43,732 bases of DNA. It comes from JBOGFI01 sp050743365. GTDB lineage: Bacteria; Actinomycetota; Acidimicrobiia; IMCC26256; JACDBD01. The notes under the pieces are model-generated. The model did no database searches and had not been told where the DNA came from. It saw nothing but the letters and a program-made list of their open reading frames with translations. This document shows, one piece after another, positions 1 through 7,136 of this stretch. Made by a program: the position numbers and the translations under genes. Position 1 is the stretch's first letter. Every line of letters begins with the position of its first letter. The stretch is taken from contig JBOGFI010000022.1 of NCBI GenBank assembly GCA_050743365.1, positions 1 to 43,732 of the forward strand, given 5' to 3'.

Positions 1-1
1 C

Positions 2-595
2 ATCGGGATCGCCGACGCCCCCCGCCCGACCGCGGCCGCCGCCGTCGTCGCCCTCCACGAGGCGGGCGTGCGAGTGGTCATGCTGACCGGGGACAACAAG
101 GCCACCGCCCGCCGGATCGCAGACCGGCTCGGCATCGACACCGTGATCGCCGAGGTGCTCCCGGCGGACAAGGCCGAGACGGTGGCCGAGCTCCAGGCCG
201 GCGGCCAACGGGTGGCCGTGGTCGGCGACGGCGTGAACGACGCGCCGGCGCTGGCGCGCGCCGACCTCGGCATCGCCATCGGGGCCGGCACCGACGTCGC
301 GATCGAGACCGCCGACGTGGTCCTCATGCGCTCCGACCCCCTCGACGTGGCGATCGCGCTGGCCATCGGCCGGGGCACGCTTCGCAAGATGCGGCAGAAC
401 CTCGGGTGGGCGGTCGGCTACAACGCCATCGCCCTCCCGATCGCCGCCGGCGTCTTCGAGCCCGCCTTCGGGCTCGTGCTCCGGCCCGAGATCGCGGCGC
501 TGTCGATGTCGGGCTCGAGCGTCCTCGTCGCGGTCAACGCGGTCCTACTGAAACGCCTATCCCTTCCCCGGCAAGGGGTGGTCCAGGGGCCTTGA
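2..595 (+). CDS. CopB-like heavy-metal P-type ATPase, C-terminal part
   Basis: The frame is open from the window edge, so only the last 197 residues are present. They cover the C-terminal half of the P domain and the last two membrane helices. Visible family motifs are the TGDN segment and the hinge motif GDGVNDAPAL, followed by two hydrophobic stretches ending MSGSSVLVAVNAVLLKR. P1B ATPases use ATP to export soft metal ions across the inner membrane. The final helix, with M-S-x-S-S-V and an Asn near its end, looks more like CopB/silver-type pumps than CopA. The phosphorylated Asp and the metal-binding CPx motif lie outside the window, so the substrate is not determined. The stop codon overlaps the -35 hexamer of the promoter for the next transcript. 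Confidence 0.93.
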   Translation: MGIADAPRPTAAAAVVALHEAGVRVVMLTGDNKATARRIADRLGIDTVIAEVLPADKAETVAELQAGGQRVAVVGDGVNDAPALARADLGIAIGAGTDVAIETADVVLMRSDPLDVAIALAIGRGTLRKMRQNLGWAVGYNAIALPIAAGVFEPAFGLVLRPEIAALSMSGSSVLVAVNAVLLKRLSLPRQGVVQGP

Positions 596-660
596 CAACC
601 GATACCGATCAGTATTGCATACTGATCAGTATTATAGTACCAACGAGTATCGGAGATCGG
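592..660 (+). promoter_or_regulatory. Promoter with array of three related palindromes (probable TetR operator)
   Basis: A TTGACA hexamer at 592-597 is followed by a perfect 14-bp palindrome ATACTGATCAGTAT at 619-632 and a one-mismatch copy ATACCGATCAGTAT at 602-615, 17 bp apart start to start. A weaker third copy (10 of 14 matches) lies at 637-650. Possible -10 elements are TTGCAT at 615-620 or TATTAT at 630-635, so the sites cover the promoter core. An A/T-rich symmetric array directly before a short gene and a TetR gene fits an autorepressed operator. The regulator assignment is inference from position. Confidence 0.75.
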
Positions 661-661
661 G

Positions 662-874
662 ATGGACGAGCAGGAGCGGCGGCGGCACGAGGAGCTGAGC
701 AACGAAGCGCGGGCGTGGCTCGCCGACCAGCTCCGATGGGAGACCCGCCTCGACCGGCTGCGCCGGGCGAAGCCGAGGCGCGTTCCGCCGAACGTCATCG
801 TCCCCCGGCGGTTCCGCGGGACCCCGTGGTCCGCCGACATCCCGAGCGCGCCGGCCGCCGCCGCCCGGCACTGA
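662..874 (+). CDS. Small hypothetical protein, first gene of TetR transcript
   Basis: Encodes 70 residues with no recognised domain. The N-terminal half is charged and probably helical (repeated Glu/Arg, Trp at about 19 and 26). The C-terminal half is rich in Pro, Arg and Ala. A GGAG at 652-655 sits 6 nt before the ATG, so translation is plausible. It lies between the palindrome array and the TetR gene, which starts 10 bp after its stop, so the two probably share a transcript. It could be a co-regulated small protein or only a translated leader. No function can be assigned. Confidence 0.5.
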   Translation: MDEQERRRHEELSNEARAWLADQLRWETRLDRLRRAKPRRVPPNVIVPRRFRGTPWSADIPSAPAAAARH

Positions 875-884
875 GGTCCACACT

Positions 885-1520
885 GTGGCGATGGCGACAG
901 CCCGGCTGACCCGGGAGGAGAAGAAGGCGCGCACACGCGAGCGGCTGCTCGAGGCGGCGGCGACCGTGTTCGCCCGCCGCGGCTTCGTGGCCGCCTCCCT
1001 CGACGAGATCGCGGAGGAGGCGGGCCTCACCAAGGGCGCCGTGTACTCGAACTTCGAGAGCAAGGAGGACCTGGTGTTCGCGGTGCTGGACGACAACTTC
1101 AGCCGCCGGCTCCACGACATCGTCGGCAGCGTGGACTTCGACGCCCCCGCGGAAGAGCAGATTCGTTCGTCCGGTCTCATGCTCATGGCGCGCAACCGGG
1201 AGGAGGAGTGGCTCCTGCTGCTCAGCTTCGAGTTCCTGACGTACGCGGCCCGCAACCCCGAGTTCCGCGCCCGCTACAACACCGGGCACCGCAAGTCCCT
1301 CGCAACGATGGCGGAGATCATTCGCAGCGTTACCGAGGAGCACGGCTGGACCTCGCCGCTCCCGCCCGAGCAGCTCGCGATCGTCGCCAACGCGCTCGGC
1401 GTCGGGCTCGCCGTCGAGAGGCTGCAGAACCCCGACGGTGTCCCCGACGAGTTGTTCGGCACCGTGCTCTCGCTGCTCTACCGCGGAGCGCTGGCGGACG
1501 GCGAGCAGACCATCGACTAG
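885..1520 (+). CDS. TetR/AcrR-family transcriptional regulator
   Basis: A 211-residue protein with a TetR-type DNA-binding domain in residues about 12-58: helix RERLLEAAATVFARRGF, then LDEIAEEAGLTKGAVYSNF, the usual helix-turn-helix with the YxxF recognition helix end. The rest is an all-helical ligand/dimer domain of normal length. A GTG at 885 is preferred because GAGG at 873-876 is 8 nt upstream; an ATG at 891 is the alternative. Its own operator is probably the palindrome array at 602-650. The neighbouring metal ATPase is a possible but unproven target. The stop codon interlocks with that of the convergent SnoaL-like gene, sharing CTAG. Confidence 0.93.
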   Translation: MAMATARLTREEKKARTRERLLEAAATVFARRGFVAASLDEIAEEAGLTKGAVYSNFESKEDLVFAVLDDNFSRRLHDIVGSVDFDAPAEEQIRSSGLMLMARNREEEWLLLLSFEFLTYAARNPEFRARYNTGHRKSLATMAEIIRSVTEEHGWTSPLPPEQLAIVANALGVGLAVERLQNPDGVPDELFGTVLSLLYRGALADGEQTID

Positions 1521-1963
1521 GCCGATCCGAGCTCCGGCACCTCGCCGAGCTGACGGAACCAGCCCAGCGTGTCCTCTACTCCCCACGACTGGGCGAGCCG
1601 CCCGTCGACCACCCGGTACACAGTCGTGCCGGGCTTGGCGTAGCGCTGGCCCGCGGGCTCGATGCCGAGGAAGGGACGCCCGCTGAGCGTGCCGCGCTCG
1701 GTGTATCGCATCACGACCTTGTCGCCCTCGACGACGAGGTCCTCGATCGTGATGTTGACGTCGGGGAACGACTCCCGCAGGAACTTGCAGACCCGAACGT
1801 ACTCGTCGCGCCCTACGTTGGCCTTCCCCTCGGCGCCGTAATAGGCGGTGTAGGTGTCGGCCAGCGTCTTCTCGCACACGGTCCAGTCGTCGCGGTTGAA
1901 CCCCTCCTCGATGTGCCGTCGCACGAGCGCCCGCATCTCCTCCGACGGCACGGGGCCCCCCAT
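1517..1963 (-). CDS. SnoaL-like ester cyclase-family protein
   Basis: A 148-residue single-domain protein of the SnoaL/NTF2 alpha+beta cone fold. Features typical of the polyketide-cyclase-like subgroup are FNRDDWTVCEKTLADTYTAY near the N-terminus, the FPDVNITIEDLVVEGDKVV strand pair, and the C-terminal strands with VVDGRLAQSWGVEDTLGWFRQL. Such proteins range from aldol cyclases to small-molecule binders of unknown function, and no substrate can be deduced. It ends convergently on the TetR gene. The next gene upstream on the same strand ends 3 bp before its start and probably shares its transcript. Confidence 0.85.
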   Translation of the reverse strand: MGGPVPSEEMRALVRRHIEEGFNRDDWTVCEKTLADTYTAYYGAEGKANVGRDEYVRVCKFLRESFPDVNITIEDLVVEGDKVVMRYTERGTLSGRPFLGIEPAGQRYAKPGTTVYRVVDGRLAQSWGVEDTLGWFRQLGEVPELGSA

Positions 1964-1966
1964 CGT

Positions 1967-2389
1967 TCAGCGGAGTGCGGTCACGACCGGTGCGGAGCTG
2001 TCGAAATTGTCGACATCGACGTCGACGTCGTCGTCGAACCCGCCGGCGACCGCGACCGCCACGAGGATCACGATGGCGAGTGCCGCCAGAGCGAGGTGGA
2101 CCCACGAGATGATGCGCGCGGCGGTGTTGAAGCCGTCGCCGGTCAGGGAGCCGCCCGAGGCGTTGATCTTCTGCTGCGCGTTGTGGGCAAGCACGAGCGC
2201 CACGATGGCTGGGATCACCGGGCACACGACGAACGCGGCGACCGCGCACACGAACGCGGCGATGGCCATGCCCTCGGTCTGGGGCGGCCGGTAGCCGTAG
2301 CCGGGTGCAGCCGGCGTCGGGCTCCACCCCGACTGCGGGGACTGCGGGGACTGCGGGGGTGGCGGCGGAGGTGGCCGCTCGCCGGCCAT
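1967..2389 (-). CDS. DUF4190-type small membrane protein
   Basis: About 140 residues. A cytoplasmic N-terminus rich in proline (run of seven Pro, QSP repeats, GYGYRPPQTEG) leads into hydrophobic segments MAIAAFVCAVAAFVVCPVI and IVALVLAHNA, then a last helix LALAALAIVILVAVAVAGG and an acidic D-V-D repeat tail. The order Pro-rich leader, helix, AH-N-A-Q-Q-K-I, G-x-G-F-N-x-A, helix matches DUF4190 proteins of actinobacteria. The ATG ending at 2389 is chosen because GAGG lies 6 nt upstream; an ATG two codons earlier abuts that GAGG. Function unknown, located in the cell membrane, probably co-transcribed with the downstream SnoaL-like gene. Confidence 0.8.
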   Translation of the reverse strand: MAGERPPPPPPPQSPQSPQSGWSPTPAAPGYGYRPPQTEGMAIAAFVCAVAAFVVCPVIPAIVALVLAHNAQQKINASGGSLTGDGFNTAARIISWVHLALAALAIVILVAVAVAGGFDDDVDVDVDNFDSSAPVVTALR

Positions 2390-2510
2390 GGGCATCCTCG
2401 TCTGCTCGACTGACCGGCAGCGACTGTAGGCGCACCGGTGGCGTTTCGCCCGCGAACGCGTCGGATGAGAGACTGTCGGGCCTCAGCGGAGTTCGAAAGC
2501 TGGAGCGGGC

Positions 2511-3635
2511 ATGCCCCCCGAGAAGCTGCACTGGAAGCACCTCTACGACGAGGTCGTCACCTCCGGTCTGTGCACGGGCTGCGCCGGCTGCGTGATCGCC
2601 TGCCCGAAGGACGTGCTCGGCTACCGCGACGACGAGGGCATCTACAAGCCGTTCCAGACCGAGGACTACGGCGGTCCCGGAGACTGCAGCCATGGAGAGC
2701 GCGGCTGCACGAGCTGCACTCGGGCGTGCCCACGCTTCCGCGCCTGGGAGCCCGAGATCGACGAGTTCATGTTCGAGCGCAGGCGCCGGCCCGAGGAGGT
2801 GTCGGGGATCTACAAGGACATCGTCCTGGCGAAGGCCACCGACCCTGTCCTCGCCGAGGTGGGCCAGGACGGCGGGTTGGTGTCGGCGATCCTGCTGTAC
2901 GCGCTCGAGAAGGACATCATCGACTGCGCGCTCGTCTCGTACCTCGAGGGCGACGGGTCGACCTGGAAGGCCGTGCCGGGCGTCGCCCGGACGAAGGACG
3001 AGATCATCGCGTCGGCCGGCAGCCGCTATACCTACTCGGCCAACACGCTCGCCTACTTCGATGCGGTCAAGAGCGGGGCGGAGCGCATCGCGTTGGTGGG
3101 CATGAGCTGTCAGAGCTCGGTGCCCCCGGTCATGAAGCAGCGCAAGACGGGCAAGACGGCGCGGCGACTGTCGCTGAACATCGGGCTGCTGTGCTCGAAG
3201 ACCTTCGACGACAACATCTTCGAGGAGCTGCTGGAGGCCAAGTACGACCTACCTCGCGCCGTCATCAAGAAGATGAACATCAAGGGGCGCCTCCAGATCT
3301 GGACTCACGACGGCCGCTACGTCGAGGTACCGCTGAAGGAGTGCCACGCGTACACGCGTGAGGGCTGCCTGATGTGCCCCGACTTCGCCGCCGAGCACGC
3401 CGACATCTCGACCGGGGGGATCGGCGCGTTCAACGACTGGACGCTCACCGTGGTCCGCACCGACGTGGGGCGTGAGCTGATGGACGGCATGGTGGCCGAC
3501 GGCTGGATCGAGGTCCGCCCCGGCGACGACGACCCCGACGCGATCGAGCTCATGCACAAGCTTGCCCGCAAGCAACGCGCCCGCTGGCCCGAAGGCACCG
3601 CCATCGCCGAGCCCAAGCTCGTGGAGAGCGCGTAG
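2511..3635 (+). CDS. Coenzyme F420 hydrogenase/dehydrogenase beta-subunit-family protein (FrhB-like)
   Basis: 374 residues. Two ferredoxin-type cysteine clusters occur at the N-terminus: CTGCAGCVIACP at about residues 21-32 and a second set in CSHGERGCTSCTRACP at about 59-74. They are followed by the FrhB N- and C-domain core with GQDGGLVSAILLYALE and ALVGMSCQSS, and a third Cys group (YTREGCLMCPDF). FrhB-like proteins bind FAD and Fe-S clusters and pass electrons to or from F420; partners include hydrogenases, sulfite reductase or ferredoxin. No hydrogenase genes are nearby, so this is a stand-alone F420-dependent oxidoreductase by inference. Start supported by GGAG at 2502-2505. Length is normal for the family. 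Confidence 0.9.
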   Translation: MPPEKLHWKHLYDEVVTSGLCTGCAGCVIACPKDVLGYRDDEGIYKPFQTEDYGGPGDCSHGERGCTSCTRACPRFRAWEPEIDEFMFERRRRPEEVSGIYKDIVLAKATDPVLAEVGQDGGLVSAILLYALEKDIIDCALVSYLEGDGSTWKAVPGVARTKDEIIASAGSRYTYSANTLAYFDAVKSGAERIALVGMSCQSSVPPVMKQRKTGKTARRLSLNIGLLCSKTFDDNIFEELLEAKYDLPRAVIKKMNIKGRLQIWTHDGRYVEVPLKECHAYTREGCLMCPDFAAEHADISTGGIGAFNDWTLTVVRTDVGRELMDGMVADGWIEVRPGDDDPDAIELMHKLARKQRARWPEGTAIAEPKLVESA

Positions 3636-3739
3636 CGGTAATCTCCCCGCAGGTGTGCCGGGAAGCCTGGTCGGCGTGACAGCACCGCTCGGCCCAGGAG
3701 GCTCCCGTTGGCTCGCCGCACCCACATCGTCTCCCGTTC

Positions 3740-4449
3740 GGCCGCCGCCTATCCCCGATCGGCGACGAGTTCGTCTCGGTCGAGGCGCTGGGCGGGATCG
3801 CGCTGCTCGGCGGGACGCTCGTCGCGCTCGCATGGGCAAACGCGAGCCCCAGCTACTTCGACTTCTGGCACCGTCATCTGACGGTCGGCGTCGCTGACTT
3901 CTCGATCACCGAAGACCTGCGGCACTGGGTGAACGATGGGCTCATGGCCGCGTTCTCATTGCCGGCGTCGCGCTCGGTCTCTTCGCCCCGGCGATGCGCT
4001 TCCACGGACGGCCCGTCATCGACCAACTCGAGCACGATCTCCATCCGTGGACGAGCTTCCTCGTCGTCCCCGTCTTCGCGCTTTCCAATGCCGGGGTGCA
4101 GCTGAGCAGTGGAGAGCTGCGCGATGCCGCGGCGAGCTCGCTGACCTGAGGGGTGGTCGCGGGGCTGGTAATCGGCAAGGCGGTCGGCATCTCGGGAGCC
4201 GTCGCCGCCGCAGTGCGCCTGCGACTGACTCCGCTGCCCGACGGAGTGGGCGTCCGGCACGTCGCCGGCGTGGCGATCCTGGCCGGCATCGGCTTCACGG
4301 TGTCGCTATTCATCGCCGACCTCTCTTTCGGCGGCACAGGTCGCCTCCCGTCGGCGAAGGTGGGTGTTCTCGCCGGCTCACTCATGAGCGGGACGCTCGG
4401 AGCCCTGCTGCTGCTCCGGCGCCCGCCGGCGTCGAGCAGCGACGCGTGA
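3740..4449 (+). pseudogene. nhaA: nhaA Na+/H+ antiporter pseudogene with large internal deletion
   Basis: Two pieces of NhaA remain in different frames. The first (from about 3761) reads GDEFVSVEALGGIALL and ends with HWVNDGLMA, matching helices I-II. It then breaks near 3955 directly into IAGVALGLFAP, which in intact NhaA lies about 155 residues later, just after the pH-sensing His. The missing part would hold the paired transport aspartates. Downstream, HPWTSFLVVPVFALSNAGV and GIGFTVSLFIADLSFGG are well conserved, but a TGA at 4147-4149 stands where a Trp codon is expected. Deletion, frameshift and nonsense codon together make this non-functional. The 5' boundary is approximate because the first residues show no in-frame start. 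Confidence 0.85.
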
Positions 4450-4606
4450 GACGGCGCCGACGTAGGCCTTCCCGCCAAAAGAAGGAGCCGGTCACCCGAC
4501 GGCCGTGCGTCCCGAGCGACCAGGCATGGGTACGCTCGCACCGATGCGGCTGCCGACCTGGCTCGGGCCGCGGTCTGAGGCTCTGCGGTCCCGAAGGGAG
4601 CTCCTC

Positions 4607-5038
4607 GTGACATCGTCCACAATCACGCGGCCCGCGCCGGCTCGCCGTCAGGTCGGGAAGACGCTCGGCCCCGTCGCTGCCGTCGGCACGGGCGCGCTGC
4701 TTCTCCTCGCGCTAACGGTCGGGCTGCGCGGCCCGAAGTTCGTCGACCGGGTCACCATCTCGAACCCGGGCGGATTCGACGTCAATGTCGAGGTCACCGA
4801 CGGCGATCGCGACGGTCGCCTCGGGCTCGCGCAGGTGCCGGCGGGCGAGGAGCTGACGGTACGGGAGGTGATCGACCAGGGCGCAACGTGGGTGTTCCGG
4901 TTCTCGTACGGCGGCACCGACGCGGGCGAGCGGTCGGTCGACCGTGCGACCCTGGAGCGAGGCGGATGGCGCGTCGACGTCCCCGCCGAGGTCCATCGTC
5001 GGCTCGCCGCTGCCGGCTACGAGGCATCGTCCGGGTAG
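4607..5038 (+). CDS. Hypothetical single-pass membrane protein
   Basis: 143 residues. A short basic N-terminus (RPAPARRQVGK) is followed by one membrane segment, LGPVAAVGTGALLLLALTVGL, and an extracytoplasmic domain of about 95 residues that looks beta-rich (FVDRVTISNPGGFDVNVEVT, WVFRFSYGGTDAGE). The GTG at 4607 is chosen because AAGGGAG at 4594-4600 is 6 nt upstream and because it places the helix close to the N-terminus; the frame is open further upstream but lacks a ribosome site. No family is recognised. It lies directly before a small receiver-like protein gene, 8 bp away, and the two probably form an operon. Confidence 0.7.
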   Translation: MTSSTITRPAPARRQVGKTLGPVAAVGTGALLLLALTVGLRGPKFVDRVTISNPGGFDVNVEVTDGDRDGRLGLAQVPAGEELTVREVIDQGATWVFRFSYGGTDAGERSVDRATLERGGWRVDVPAEVHRRLAAAGYEASSG

Positions 5039-5046
5039 GGCCGACG

Positions 5047-5361
5047 ATGGGCGAGGTGGCCAGCGTCGTCGCTCTGGTCGGCGACCTCATGGACCGGTCC
5101 CGAATCGGGGCGGCCGTGCCCGGCGTCGCCTTCGCAGCTGCGCCGGAGGGCTGCACCGGCGCCGACGTGGTCGTCGTCGACCTGAGCGGCCACGCCGGCG
5201 ACGTCGCCGTCCTCCGCCGGCTCCTGCCCTCCGCCCGCATCATCGCCTTCGGGCGCCACGACGACGCCGAGGCGCTGGCACGGGCCCGGGCCGACGGTGC
5301 CGACGCCGCCCTCGCCCGCTCACGCTTCTTCCGCGACCCAACCGGCGCGGTTGCCTCGTAA
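5047..5361 (+). CDS. Small receiver-like hypothetical protein
   Basis: 104 residues that read as a shortened receiver (CheY-like) fold: strand ADVVVVDLSG with an Asp at the phosphorylation position, then ARIIAFGRHDDAEALARARADGAD, which resembles the beta4-alpha4-beta5 part of response regulators. The conserved Lys near the end of receivers is not seen (ALARSRFF occupies the place) and there is no output domain or kinase nearby. It may be a pseudo-receiver. The ATG at 5047 has no strong ribosome site. Preceded by a small membrane protein and followed by the fatty acyl-AMP ligase. Confidence 0.6.
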   Translation: MGEVASVVALVGDLMDRSRIGAAVPGVAFAAAPEGCTGADVVVVDLSGHAGDVAVLRRLLPSARIIAFGRHDDAEALARARADGADAALARSRFFRDPTGAVAS

Positions 5362-5392
5362 CCCCGGCCGCCCCCCGGGGGTCCGACTCTGC

Positions 5393-7045
5393 GTGACCTG
5401 CCTCCTGCCGCGCCTCGAGCGTGCCGCGGAGTCATCCGGCGCCGTCACCTTCGTCGGGTCCGCCGCCTCCGACGGGAGGACGGAGCGGGTGGAGTGGTCC
5501 CGCCTCCACGAAGACGCCCGGGCCGTCGCCGCCGCCCTCCAGGCCCGCGGGATCGGGCCCGGCGCCCACGTCGGGCTGCTCGGCACCACCACGCGATCGC
5601 TCGTGACCGCCATCGAGGCAACCTGGCTCACCGGGGCCACGGTGGTCGTGCTGCCACTGCCCATGCGGCTGGGGTCGATCGAGGAGTTCGTCGACCAGAC
5701 CCGCCGTCGCATCCTGCACGCCGAGGCCCAGGTCGTCGTCATCGACCCGGTGCTGGCCGAGTTCCTCGACCCGCGGCCGGGCGACCCGCCGGTTGCGCTC
5801 CTCGGTGAGCTGCGCGGCGACGCCTCCGGCTACGACCGCCCGCCCGACGATCCCGACGCGCTCGCCGTCCTCCAGTTCACGAGCGGCTCGACCGCCGAGC
5901 CCAAGGGCGTGATGCTTCCCCACCGCTGCGTGACCGCCAACCTCGACGCCATCGTCGACGCGGCCCGCATCGATCCCCAGGCCGACCGGGCGGTCTCATG
6001 GCTCCCGCTCTACCACGACATGGGACTGATCGGCTGCATCGCGACGCCCATGACGACCGGCCTCGACCTGCTGCTCGCGGCGCCCCAGGACTTCCTCGCC
6101 GGCCCCGCCCGCTGGATGGAGTGGATGTCGGCGTTCGGCGGCACGATGACGGCCGGCCCCAACTTCGCCTACGCGCTCGCGGCCCGGGCGCTCCGGCGTC
6201 TCGACGGCCTCGACCTGTCGCACTGGCGGATCGCGCTCAACGGAGCCGAGCCCATCGACCCCGGCGCGGTCGAGGCGTTCTGCGCCGCCGGAGCCGCCCA
6301 CGGCCTCGACGGCACCGCCGCGTTCTGTGTGTTCGGCATGGCCGAGGCGACGCTCGCGGCGACGTTCCCCGAGCCCGGTGCCGGCATGACGGTCGATGCG
6401 GTGGACCGGCGGGTGCTCGAGACCGACCGTTACGCCGCCCCGATCGACCCCGACGGGACAGGCGCGGCGCGCCGGCTGCCCTTCCTCGGCCGACCTCTGG
6501 GCGGGCTCGAGCTACGGATCTGCGACCCGGCGACCGGCGACCCCATGCGCGACCGCGAGGTGGGCGAGCTCGAGCTGCGAGGCACGTCGGTGACACCGGG
6601 CTATTTCCGGCGCGAGGCCGCGACCCGAGCGGCGTTCCGCGGCGACTGGCTGCGCACCGGCGACCTCGGCTACCTCGTCGAGGGTGCGCTCGTCGCGTGC
6701 GGACGCATCAAGGACATGATCATCGTCGGTGGCCGCAACGTCTTTCCCGAGGACGTCGAACGGGCGGCCGCCGCGGTTGACGGTGTCCGGGCCGGCAACG
6801 TGATCGCGTTCGGAACCGAGGGCCGGCGAGGGCGGGAAGCCCTGGTAGTCGTGGCCGAGACCAAGTCCGACGCGGCCGCGCCCGTGCGGGCCGCGGTCGC
6901 GTCCTCGGTCACCGACGCGGTCGGCTTGCCTCCGGAGGCGGTGGTCCTCGTGCGGCCGGGCACACTCCCCAAGACCTCGTCGGGGAAGCTCCAGCGCTCG
7001 CTGTGCCGCACCCGTTACCTCGACGAGGTGCTGGAGCCCGTGTAG
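5393..7045 (+). CDS. Fatty acyl-AMP ligase / acyl-CoA synthetase-family enzyme
   Basis: An ANL-superfamily adenylating enzyme of about 550 residues. Motifs in order: LQFTSGSTAEPKGVMLPH (ATP-binding loop), WLPLYHDMGLIG (typical of fatty acyl-AMP ligases), the GAEPI and FGMAEATLA segments, LRTGDLGYLVEGALVACGR with the hinge region, and PKTSSGKLQRSL with the catalytic C-terminal Lys. FAALs activate long-chain fatty acids as acyl-adenylates and hand them to acyl-carrier domains for lipid or lipopeptide synthesis. No polyketide synthase or carrier protein is present nearby, so the acceptor is unknown. The GTG at 5393 follows a GGGGG run at about 5376-5381; an upstream ATG would overlap the preceding gene. 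A CoA ligase role cannot be excluded. Confidence 0.9.
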   Translation: MTCLLPRLERAAESSGAVTFVGSAASDGRTERVEWSRLHEDARAVAAALQARGIGPGAHVGLLGTTTRSLVTAIEATWLTGATVVVLPLPMRLGSIEEFVDQTRRRILHAEAQVVVIDPVLAEFLDPRPGDPPVALLGELRGDASGYDRPPDDPDALAVLQFTSGSTAEPKGVMLPHRCVTANLDAIVDAARIDPQADRAVSWLPLYHDMGLIGCIATPMTTGLDLLLAAPQDFLAGPARWMEWMSAFGGTMTAGPNFAYALAARALRRLDGLDLSHWRIALNGAEPIDPGAVEAFCAAGAAHGLDGTAAFCVFGMAEATLAATFPEPGAGMTVDAVDRRVLETDRYAAPIDPDGTGAARRLPFLGRPLGGLELRICDPATGDPMRDREVGELELRGTSVTPGYFRREAATRAAFRGDWLRTGDLGYLVEGALVACGRIKDMIIVGGRNVFPEDVERAAAAVDGVRAGNVIAFGTEGRRGREALVVVAETKSDAAAPVRAAVASSVTDAVGLPPEAVVLVRPGTLPKTSSGKLQRSLCRTRYLDEVLEPV

Positions 7046-7096
7046 GGAGGTTGGTACGCCCGGCACCGCGAGATCGGTCAGAATGGCGGGGCCCGG

Positions 7097-7114
7097 GGGA
7101 GGAAGACTCCTCCC
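7097..7114 (+). promoter_or_regulatory. Hairpin containing a Shine-Dalgarno-like GGAGGA
   Basis: GGGAGGA (7097-7103) and TCCTCCC (7108-7114) pair perfectly around a 4-nt loop. The left arm is itself a strong ribosome-site sequence. It falls in the 5' leader of the glycosyltransferase gene if translation starts at 7137, or inside codons 5-11 if it starts at 7083. Any regulatory effect is inference. Confidence 0.35.
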
Positions 7115-7136
7115 GGCACTCGCCCCCGAGAAGACA

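Noticed and set aside
795..2693. Long minus-strand open frame across the TetR, SnoaL-like and DUF4190 genes
   Set aside because: It is an effect of high GC. Three recognisable genes occupy the same DNA in other frames and its translation is Arg/Gly-rich without similarity.
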